Assembly (NCBI RefSeq): GCF_005121165.3
Contig: NZ_CP034413.3
Location: 1,054,001 to 1,118,000, forward strand
Length of the DNA stretch: 64,000 nucleotides
Reading direction: 5' to 3'
Source of the DNA: Dysosmobacter welbionis
Lineage (GTDB): Bacteria > Bacillota > Clostridia > Oscillospirales > Oscillospiraceae
Part shown: piece after piece, positions 52,669 through 60,315 of the stretch
How positions within the stretch are numbered: the stretch's first letter is position 1
Layout: each line of letters starts with the position of its first letter
Program-made: the position numbers and the translations under genes
The notes under the pieces: model-generated
The model's database searches: none
What the model saw: only the letters and a program-made list of their open reading frames with translations
What the model was told of the DNA's origin: nothing

Positions 52669-53430
52669 TCAGTCCAGCGTGAGGATCGGCGGATTCAGGT
52701 CCAGGCGGATGCTGCCTGTCTGGTTACTCTCCAGCTTGCTGATTCCCGCCTCCAGGATCTGCAGCATCCGGTCATAGTCCGCGTTGTACTCCATCTCCAC
52801 AGAAAAGCGGCCGGCGTAGTCCATGGTCAGCCGGGACAGATCGTCCAGGTGGATGGCATCCACCCGGTCCGTCAGGCCCGCGGCGTCCAGCGCCGCCAGC
52901 AGCGCCAGCAGACTGGTCTGCTGATTGGCGAACTCTGTGGACAGGGCGATGTCCGTGCCCACCGAGGGGGCCAGCAGCTCACAGCCGTCGATCACCGCAT
53001 AGTCCCCAGCTTGAGACGCCGGCAGCTGCTCCACGATCTTGCCCTTGGGACTCAGCAGCCAGGCGCTGCCGTCCTGGATCACCGCCAGGGGTGTACCGCA
53101 CTCCGCCACATCGATCAGCAGAGTGTCCGGCAGCTCCCGCCGGATGCGGATGTCCTCAATGTCGATGTAGGGCAGTTGCTCCGCGATGCTGCGGGCGGCC
53201 TCGTACTTGTTCAGCAGAAAGAGGTTGTCGCCCAGCTGGATACCGCTGGCCTCGATCACGTCCTTTTCGGTGTACCGCTCAGTCCCCGTGACCTCGATGG
53301 TGTCCACCCGGAAGAACAGCGTCAGGGCCATCACCACGGCCGCGCAGATCACCAGCACGGACAGCAGCTTATAGAGGAAGCCGAAGTTTCCCCTCCTGCG
53401 CCGCCGGTTGGAATGTCTGCGTCTGGCCAT
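52669..53430 (-). CDS. ftsQ: Cell division protein FtsQ/DivIB
   Basis: A 253-residue single-pass protein: a basic cytoplasmic start (RRRHSNRRRRR), one TM (LLSVLVICAAVVMALTLFF), a POTRA domain (FRVDTIEVTGTERYTEKDVIEASG, then NLFLLNKYEAARSI) and an FtsQ beta domain. It bridges FtsL/FtsB in the divisome. The ATG at 53428-53430 is 10 bp after the murA stop. Confidence 0.93.
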   Translation of the reverse strand: MARRRHSNRRRRRGNFGFLYKLLSVLVICAAVVMALTLFFRVDTIEVTGTERYTEKDVIEASGIQLGDNLFLLNKYEAARSIAEQLPYIDIEDIRIRRELPDTLLIDVAECGTPLAVIQDGSAWLLSPKGKIVEQLPASQAGDYAVIDGCELLAPSVGTDIALSTEFANQQTSLLALLAALDAAGLTDRVDAIHLDDLSRLTMDYAGRFSVEMEYNADYDRMLQILEAGISKLESNQTGSIRLDLNPPILTLD

Positions 53431-53440
53431 GTCGTCTCTC

Positions 53441-54712
53441 CTACCCGTTTTCTGTCTCTTCCACGCGCACCGCGTCCGCCCCCAGAGCCCGCAGGTCCCG
53501 GGCCAGGTCTTCGTAGCCCCGGTCGATGTGGCAGATCTGGGAGACACGGGTCTCCCCCTCCGCCGCCAGAGCCGCCACGCACAGGGCCGCCCCGCCCCGC
53601 AGATCCGTACACCGCACTGGCGCGCTGTGAAGCCGCTCCACACCCGTGACCACCGCCACCCGGCCGGATACCCGGATGCTGGCCCCCATGCGGATCAGTT
53701 CGTCCACATGGCGATAGCGGTTTTCAAAGATGTTCTCCTCAAATACCGTGGCGCCCCGGCTGCGCAGCAGTGCCGCCATCAGCACCGCCTGCGCGTCCGT
53801 TGGAAAGCCGGGGTAGGGCGCCGTCTGCACCGGCCCCACGGCCCGCAGCCGCTCCCGGCACAGAGCCCGGATGCCTCCGCTGTCTGCCGTGACCGTGCAG
53901 CCCGCCTCCCGCAGGGCGGCGGTGACTGTGGACAGGTGCCCCTCCTCCGCGCCCCGGAGATAGATGTCCCCGCCGGCAGAGGCCGCCGCGCAGAGGTAAG
54001 TAGCCGCCGCGATCCGATCCGGCATGACCCGGTACGTACAGCCGTGGAGGTCCTGCCCGCCCTCTATGGACACGGCGGAGCTCCCCGCCCCGGACACCCG
54101 AGCCCCGCAGGCGTTCAGGAAGTTCTGCAGGTCCACCACCTCCGGCTCCCGGGCGGCGTTGGAGATCACCGTGACGCCCTCCGCCCCGCAGGCGGCCAGC
54201 ATCAGATTCTCCGTGGCCCCCACGGATGGCATCCGCAGCACCACTTCCCGGCCCCGCAGCCGGTCCGCCCGGCAGTGGAGGAAGCCGCCCTCCTCCCGGA
54301 TCTCCGCCCCCAGGTCCCGCAGGCCCGCAAGGTGGAGGTCGATAGGCCGGGGGCCCAGCTCGCACCCGCCGGGGTAGCTCAGGTCCGCCTGCCCGCACCG
54401 GGCCAGGATCGCCCCCAGGAAAATGGCGGAGGAGCGCATCTCCCGCATGAGTACATCCGAAATCTCACAGCGGCGCAGGGCGGTGGTGTCCACCGCCAGG
54501 GCATCCGCCTCCCAATGGGCGTCGCAGCCCAGATGCCGCAGGATGCGGATGGAGGCGTCCACATCCCGCAGCCGGGGGCAGCCCAGCAGCGCCACCTGCC
54601 CCCTTGCCAACAGCGTGGCCGCCAGAATGGGCAGGACGCTGTTCTTGGCCCCCTGGATCGTGACCTCTCCCTCCAGGCGGCGGCCGCCTCGCACCGACAA
54701 AAGCTGGCTCAT
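53441..54712 (-). CDS. murA: UDP-N-acetylglucosamine 1-carboxyvinyltransferase
   Basis: A 423-residue EPT-fold enzyme for the first committed step of peptidoglycan synthesis, transferring enolpyruvate from PEP to UDP-GlcNAc. The substrate lysine is in GAKNSVLPILAA. The catalytic Cys is in the loop PGGCELGPRPIDLH, which makes it fosfomycin-sensitive type. The ATG at 54710-54712 is chosen although the frame remains open for another 97 codons. It is placed after murG in the cluster. Confidence 0.96.
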   Translation of the reverse strand: MSQLLSVRGGRRLEGEVTIQGAKNSVLPILAATLLARGQVALLGCPRLRDVDASIRILRHLGCDAHWEADALAVDTTALRRCEISDVLMREMRSSAIFLGAILARCGQADLSYPGGCELGPRPIDLHLAGLRDLGAEIREEGGFLHCRADRLRGREVVLRMPSVGATENLMLAACGAEGVTVISNAAREPEVVDLQNFLNACGARVSGAGSSAVSIEGGQDLHGCTYRVMPDRIAAATYLCAAASAGGDIYLRGAEEGHLSTVTAALREAGCTVTADSGGIRALCRERLRAVGPVQTAPYPGFPTDAQAVLMAALLRSRGATVFEENIFENRYRHVDELIRMGASIRVSGRVAVVTGVERLHSAPVRCTDLRGGAALCVAALAAEGETRVSQICHIDRGYEDLARDLRALGADAVRVEETENG

Positions 54713-54776
54713 ATCCGTTCCCCTCCGAATCCAGAATGGTTCAACAGTCCATCCTATGGCCGGCGGGGTTTCGTGG

Positions 54777-55913
54777 TTACTGGCAGATTTCCAGCACGGT
54801 TTGATAAATTCGCTCTGTGGCGTCCCGGATTCCCAGGGCGGACATGGCCCGCTCCATGGAGGCCCGGCGCGCTCCGTCATGAAGGATGCCGCAGGCCGCC
54901 TGGAACAGCGCCTGACCGGAGCAGTCCTTCTCCAGCAGCACCGCGGCACCGCCGGCGTTTTCCAGGACCCTCGCGTTTTTTTCCTGGTGGTTGTTGGTGA
55001 CATAGGGGGACGGCACGATCAGCGCCGGGACCCCCAGTGCCGTCAGCTCGCTGATGGTGGAGGCCCCCGCCCGGCAGAGCACCAGATCCGCCGCCCGCAT
55101 GACGGCGGCCATATCATAGATGTACTCCCGCACCTGCAGCGCCGGGTGGTCCGCCAGGTCCACTCCCTTCTCCCGCAGCAGCTTCAGCAGCACTGGATAG
55201 CCATCCTTTCCGGCGCCGTGGATGTGGTGGAAAGGTTCCTTGGCCGCCTCCAGCGCCAGGAAGTCCGCCATCTGCCGGTTCATGCCCGAGGCCCCCAGGG
55301 ACCCCCAGAAGGACACAAGCAGGGGCCGGCCGTCTTCCACGCCCAGGCGGCGCTTGGCCTGTGCCTTCGTCAGATGGAAGAAGTCCCGCCGCACCGGCGT
55401 ACCGGTGACGATCACCTTCTCCGGGTGGCGGTAGTGCTCCCGGCAGGCCTCAAACCCCACCATGATCCGGTCCGCGAAGGGCTCCAGCATCTCCGTGGTG
55501 AGGCCGGGCACCATGTTGGACTCGTGAACGGCCGTGGGGATCCCCGCCTTGGCAGCGGCCTTCACCATAGGGAAGCTGGCGTATCCCCCCGTTCCGATGA
55601 CCACGTCCGGCCGGAACTGCCGCAGAATGGCCCGGGCCTCTCCGGGCGCCCGAAGGAGGTTCCCCACAGAGACCAGGTTGTGCCGGATCTCCCGAGGCTT
55701 GAAGGACCGGTGGAAGCTGGAGATGTGGACGGTGCGGAAGTCGTATCCCGCCTTGGGGATCAGGTCCTTCTCCAGTCCCCGCTCCGCTCCCACGAACAAA
55801 AATTCTGTCTCCGGGTCCTTTTCGCGCATCAGCTGGGCCAGCGCGATAGCCGGGTTCACGTGCCCAGCCGTGCCGCCGCAGGTGAAGATCACCTTCTTCA
55901 ATGATGCTTCCAC
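54777..55913 (-). CDS. murG: UDP-GlcNAc:lipid I GlcNAc transferase MurG
   Basis: A 378-residue GT-B enzyme making lipid II at the inner membrane. Glycine loops are IFTCGGTAGHVNPAIALAQ and GTGGYASFPMVKAA. The donor site is CRAGASTISELTALGVPALIVPSPYVTNNHQ. The GTG at 55911-55913 is preferred over a far upstream ATG and lies 9 nt after GGAG. A folded repeat (55940-56025) lies just upstream. Confidence 0.95.
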   Translation of the reverse strand: MEASLKKVIFTCGGTAGHVNPAIALAQLMREKDPETEFLFVGAERGLEKDLIPKAGYDFRTVHISSFHRSFKPREIRHNLVSVGNLLRAPGEARAILRQFRPDVVIGTGGYASFPMVKAAAKAGIPTAVHESNMVPGLTTEMLEPFADRIMVGFEACREHYRHPEKVIVTGTPVRRDFFHLTKAQAKRRLGVEDGRPLLVSFWGSLGASGMNRQMADFLALEAAKEPFHHIHGAGKDGYPVLLKLLREKGVDLADHPALQVREYIYDMAAVMRAADLVLCRAGASTISELTALGVPALIVPSPYVTNNHQEKNARVLENAGGAAVLLEKDCSGQALFQAACGILHDGARRASMERAMSALGIRDATERIYQTVLEICQ

Positions 55914-55939
55914 TTTGCTGCACTCCAATCGAAAGATAT

Positions 55940-56025
55940 GAGATAAAAGTGAAGGGAGAAGAGATTCGGTGTCCGGCACAGCCGGACATTTTGAGATTCC
56001 GCCTTTATCTCTTATCTTTTATCTC
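55940..56025. repeat. Inverted repeat with nested hairpin between ftsW and murG
   Basis: Outer arms GAGATAAAAG (55940-55949) and CTTTTATCTC (56016-56025) enclose a GC hairpin GTCCGGC-ACA-GCCGGAC (55971-55987). Further GAGAT/ATCTC copies lie inside. The A-rich flanks differ from the surrounding GC-rich genes. Confidence 0.65.
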
Positions 56026-56044
56026 TTAACTCCTCTGGGTCGTA

Positions 56045-57286
56045 CTACCCCGCCTTTGTAGGCTTCATCTGCCGGGATACCGACAGGACGATGCCCATCT
56101 CCGCCAGCTGGATGGACAGCGCCGTGCCGCCATAGCTGAAAAACGGCAGGGAGATGCCGGTGGTGGGCAGCAGGCCCGTCACCACGCCGATGTTCAAAAA
56201 GGTCTGAAGGCCCACCAGGGTCATGACGCCCACCACCATCAGGCTGCCGAACCGGTCCCGGGCATGGAGGGCGATCCAGAAGCCCCGGAGAATCAGCGCC
56301 GCGAACAGCAGCATGATAACGGTGGCGCCAATCAGGCCCAGCTCCTCGCAGACGATGGCGAAGATGAAATCGTTGTGCTCCTCCGGCAGATAGAGAAACT
56401 TCTGGCGGCTCTTCCCCAGGCCCACGCCCCACAGCCCGCCGGAGCCGATGGTGATGAGGCTCTGGCGCAGCTGGTAACCGGCTCCCTGGGGATCCAGCCA
56501 GGGGTTGTGCCACATCTCGATGCGGGAGGCGTTGTAGCCGATCACGCCCAGCACCAGATACAGCAGCAGTCCGGCTGCACCCATAGCCAGCCCCACCCAT
56601 CTCCAGTGGATGCCGCCCACCAGCATCATCACCGCGCCGGCGCCCATGATGAGGATGGCGCCGGAGAGGTGGGGCTCGATGCCCACCAGGGCTGCCAAGA
56701 CAATCAGCAGCACCGCATAGGGGGCGATGCCGTAGCGGAACGTCTGCATACGGTCCTTTTTCTTGGAGATGCTGTCGGCAAAATAGATCACCACCGCCAG
56801 CTTTGCGATCTCCGAGGGCTGGAACTGCAGCGAAGTACCTGGAATGCCCAGCCAGCGGGTGGCGTTGTTCCGGGTAATGGCCAAGGGGTTGCCCGGAACA
56901 ATCACCAGGATCAGCAGAATGACGGCCAGATACAGCAGCGGCTTTGCAAGACCGCGGAACCGCTGATAGTTGATCTTGCCAATGAAGAGCATGGCCGCCA
57001 CGCCCATGATGGCGAACACGCCCTGGCGGATAAAGTAGGACATGGGGTTCTGGCCGTCCGTCTCGTAATAGGCGGAGGGGAAGCTGGCGGACAGCAGCAT
57101 CACCAGGCCCACGCCGGTCAACAGCATCACCAGGATGAAGAAGGGCAGGTCAATGGGCCCCTTGGCCAATTCCCGGCTCTCCTGCTCCAGCTCCCGCCGG
57201 CGCTGCTGGCGCTCCTGCCGGGCCAGGGCCTCTTCCCGACTCATGGGTCGCCGGCGGGCCGCCGGGGCTTTTTTCTGCCGTACCAT
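56045..57286 (-). CDS. ftsW: FtsW peptidoglycan glycosyltransferase
   Basis: A 413-residue SEDS polymerase with about ten membrane helices after a 45-residue basic/glutamate-rich cytoplasmic start. Conserved are QPSEIAKLAVVIYFAD, the extracellular loop with GKSRQKFLYLPEEHNDFIFAIVCEELG (catalytic Asp), and LPTTGISLPFFSYGGTAL. It polymerises lipid II with the class B PBP encoded at 60316. Confidence 0.96.
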   Translation of the reverse strand: MVRQKKAPAARRRPMSREEALARQERQQRRRELEQESRELAKGPIDLPFFILVMLLTGVGLVMLLSASFPSAYYETDGQNPMSYFIRQGVFAIMGVAAMLFIGKINYQRFRGLAKPLLYLAVILLILVIVPGNPLAITRNNATRWLGIPGTSLQFQPSEIAKLAVVIYFADSISKKKDRMQTFRYGIAPYAVLLIVLAALVGIEPHLSGAILIMGAGAVMMLVGGIHWRWVGLAMGAAGLLLYLVLGVIGYNASRIEMWHNPWLDPQGAGYQLRQSLITIGSGGLWGVGLGKSRQKFLYLPEEHNDFIFAIVCEELGLIGATVIMLLFAALILRGFWIALHARDRFGSLMVVGVMTLVGLQTFLNIGVVTGLLPTTGISLPFFSYGGTALSIQLAEMGIVLSVSRQMKPTKAG

Positions 57287-57351
57287 ACTGCTTCCCTCCT
57301 CTCGGGGTCTGTGGATCTTGCCGCGCTCCGCAGCGGGCCGGCGCAGAGTGC

Positions 57352-58337
57352 TCAGAATCGTCCCTGGACGCCCAGATAGGCCAGGACGCAGCCCGCCAGC
57401 GTCACCAGGGAGAATACCGCCACCAGCTTCGCCTCACTCCAGCCGGAGAGCTCCAGGTGGTGGTGCAGGGGGCCATCTTGAAGAACCGCTTGCCGTGGGT
57501 CAGCTTGAAGTAACCCACCTGGATAATATCGGACAGCGTCTCCAGAATGTAGATGATGCCTACGGGGATCAACACCAGGGGCATATCGAACACAAAGGCC
57601 AGGGCCGCCACCGCGCCGCCCAGAAACAGGCTGCCGGTGTCCCCCATGAACACCTTGGCAGGGTGGTGGTTATAGACGAAGAAGGCTGCCAGCCCTCCCG
57701 CCATAGCCGCCGGGAACAGAGCCTGGATGCCGTAGGTGCTCCAGAGGACGCCGGCTACGGTGAAGAACGCCATCACCACAAAGGTGACGCTGGCAGCCAG
57801 CCCGTCGATGCCGTCGGTCAGATTCACAGCGTTGACGCAGCCCACAATGACGAAGGCCGCGAAGATCAGATACACGATCCAGTTGATGGTAAAGCTCATG
57901 TTCAGGAAGGGGATATACAGGTCGTTGGTCAGCAGGCCCTCGTACCGCATCAGCACCAGGAACACCACCGCCGCCGCCAGCTGAAGGATGAACTTCTGCC
58001 GGGCCGTCAGTCCCTCGTTCTGGTGCTGGCGGACCTTGCGGTAGTCGTCCACAAAGCCGATCAGGCCGAAGATCAGGGCGAAGAGATACACGTAGAGGTG
58101 CCAGAACACCCCCTCCAGCATGAAGCTCCAACCCAGGATGAACACGGTGACGCCCGCACCCAGGATGAACATGATGCCGCCCATGGTGGGCGTGCCGGCC
58201 TTGGACTTGTGCCACGTGGGTCCGTCCTCCCGGATCTCCTGGCCGGCCTTCAGCTTGCGCAGCTCCGGGATGAGAAATCTGCCGATGAGCAGCGTCAGCA
58301 CAAAGCTGACGGCCGCCGCGATCAAAGAAAGTGTCAT
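57352..58337 (-). CDS. mraY: Phospho-MurNAc-pentapeptide transferase MraY, apparent 1-base frameshift
   Basis: Makes lipid I from UDP-MurNAc-pentapeptide. The 10-TM enzyme shows KAGTPTMGGIMF, FVDDYRKVRQHQNEGLTARQK, NAVNLTDGIDGLAAS and FMGDTGSLFLGGAVA. The conserved end MAPLHHHLELSGWSE is broken after MAP at the G run 57468-57472; adding one base restores it and ends the protein at VQGRF (about 328 residues). mraY is essential, so the lesion must be a sequencing or assembly error, or the source cell is inviable. Confidence 0.93.
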
Positions 58338-58495
58338 ATATCCGTCTCCCTCTCCTTCGCCGGGCACAGCCCCGGCCCTTTGGTACGTTCCTGATTCCAG
58401 CGGTTCTCCGGCGGCCGATCCTCCGCCGGATGTCCCGCCGTATCCCATTGTCCATGCGGCGCCGCCCACGGCTGACCGCCGCATTTCACGCGGAC

Positions 58496-58817
58496 CGCCC
58501 GAAGTGAATTCAGCCGATTTCAAGGGTTTGCCTGCGGCAAACCGCTTGACGCCGGACGCCCGGCGGTCACTTCCCCGCCAAGTGCTCCGCCACGATCTCC
58601 CGTTCGTCCATGTGGTGCTTCTCGTGGTTCACGCCCCACAAAATCTCCGATTTTGTGGGGACCCCGCATTTGACTCAAATCGCCCGAAGTGAATTCAGCC
58701 GATTTCAAGGGTTTGCCTGCGGCAAACCGCTTGACGCCGGACGTCCGGCGGTTACTTCCCCGTCAAGTGCTCCGCCACGATCTCCCGTTCGTCCATGTGG
58801 TGCTTCTCGTGGTTCAC
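58496..58817. repeat. Tandem duplication of the murE 3' end
   Basis: A 137-bp unit occurs at 58496-58632 and 58681-58817, 185 bp apart, with three C/T differences. It contains the last 22 codons of murE (HEKHHMDEREIVAEHL) plus about 70 bp downstream. The 48-bp spacer holds a CCCCACAAAATC/GATTTTGTGGGG hairpin. Confidence 0.9.
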
Positions 58818-60200
58818 TTCCTGGTAGGTCTCGTGGCCCTTGCCGCACAGGGCGATCACATCGCCGGGCTGCGCGTGGTCCATCGCCCAGTGGATGGCCT
58901 CCACCCGGTCGCAGATCACCTGGTAGGGGGTGCCGCTGCCCTCCAGGCCCGGCAGGATGTCGGCGATGATGGCCTCCGGGTCCTCGGTCCGGGGGTTGTC
59001 GGAGGTCACCACCACAAAGTCCGCCAGCTCCGCCGCCACGCTGCCCATAATAGGCCGCTTGGTCCGGTCCCGGTCGCCGCCGCAGCCGAACAGGGCCACG
59101 GTGCGTCCCTTGGCAAAGCCCTTCACGGTGCGAAGAATATTCTCCAGACTATCCGGCGTGTGGGAGTAGTCGATCAGGACCGTGTAGTCCTTTCCCGGTG
59201 TGGGGACCACTTCCACCCGCCCCTTCACATGGGGAACTGCAGCCAGCACCCGGGCGCTCTTTTCCAGAGGAACGCCCAGAGCCAGAGCCGCACCCAGCAC
59301 ATCCAGCGTATTATATACCATAAACCCGCCGGGAATGCCAACTTTGATGGGCGTGCGGCTATCCTTTGTCACCGCATCGAAGGCGATGTGGTCCGCCGCA
59401 AGGGTGATATGCTCCGCCCGCAGGTCTGCCGCGGCGTGCTCTGCATAGAAGTACTGCCGACATGCGGCGTTTTGCAGCAGCCGCTCTGTCCAGGGATCGT
59501 CGGCGTTGCAGACGCCCACGTCGCAGTTCTGGAACAGGATGGCCTTGGCGTCGCAGTAGGCTTCCATGGTCTTGTGGAAATCCAGGTGGTCCTGGGTCAG
59601 GTTGGTGAAAATGCCCACCGCGTAGTGGATACCGTACACCCGGTCCAGCGCCAGAGCGTGGGAGGATGCCTCCATCACCACATGGGTGCAGCCAGCGGAG
59701 CGCATCCGGGCAAACAGCTCCTGGAGCTCCAGGGACTCCGGCGTGGTGCGCTCAGTGGGCACCACCTCATCGCCGATCAGATCCTGGTTGGTGCCGATCA
59801 GGCCCACCTTGGCCCCCAGCTCCTGTTCCAGGATGGCCTTGAGCAGATAGGTGGTGGTGGTCTTGCCGTTGGTGCCGGTGACGGCCACCATGGTCATGCT
59901 GTCTGCCGGATGGCCGTAATAGTTGGCGGCCATCACCGCCAGGGCCCGGCGAGAGTTCTCCACCAGGACATAGGGCACGGAGCTGTCCTCCGGCGGTCGC
60001 TCACACACCACCGCGGCGGCTCCCGCCGCCACAGCCTTTCCGATATAGGCGTGGCCGTCGGTGGCAAAGCCGGTCATGGCCACGAAGACGTCCCCGGGTG
60101 CCGTGGTCCGGGAGTCATAGCTGATATGGGTGATCTCCGTCTCCATGTCCGCGGTAGCGGACCGCAGGGAGAGCCCTGCCAGCAGCGTTTTCAAATGCAT
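58752..60200 (-). CDS. murE: UDP-MurNAc-tripeptide synthetase MurE
   Basis: A 482-residue Mur ligase adding the third stem residue. The P-loop is VTGTNGKTTTTYLLKAIL, the middle shows MEASSHALALDRVYGIHYAVG, and the C-terminal domain has VTSDNPRTEDPEAI, the DNPR form typical of meso-diaminopimelate-specific enzymes. The ATG at 60198-60200 is placed by homology (MHLKTLLAG). Its 3' tail is duplicated downstream. Confidence 0.95.
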   Translation of the reverse strand: MHLKTLLAGLSLRSATADMETEITHISYDSRTTAPGDVFVAMTGFATDGHAYIGKAVAAGAAAVVCERPPEDSSVPYVLVENSRRALAVMAANYYGHPADSMTMVAVTGTNGKTTTTYLLKAILEQELGAKVGLIGTNQDLIGDEVVPTERTTPESLELQELFARMRSAGCTHVVMEASSHALALDRVYGIHYAVGIFTNLTQDHLDFHKTMEAYCDAKAILFQNCDVGVCNADDPWTERLLQNAACRQYFYAEHAAADLRAEHITLAADHIAFDAVTKDSRTPIKVGIPGGFMVYNTLDVLGAALALGVPLEKSARVLAAVPHVKGRVEVVPTPGKDYTVLIDYSHTPDSLENILRTVKGFAKGRTVALFGCGGDRDRTKRPIMGSVAAELADFVVVTSDNPRTEDPEAIIADILPGLEGSGTPYQVICDRVEAIHWAMDHAQPGDVIALCGKGHETYQEVNHEKHHMDEREIVAEHLTGK

Positions 60201-60315
60201 TGTATGCACACCCCTTTTGTTCAGTCTGGCAGCAGTTTGCCGTCCCTCATTATAAACAAGGGGATTTGCAAAGTATACGGAGGAAGGTGCCAAAAACCAT
60301 GCAGAACCTGCTTTC

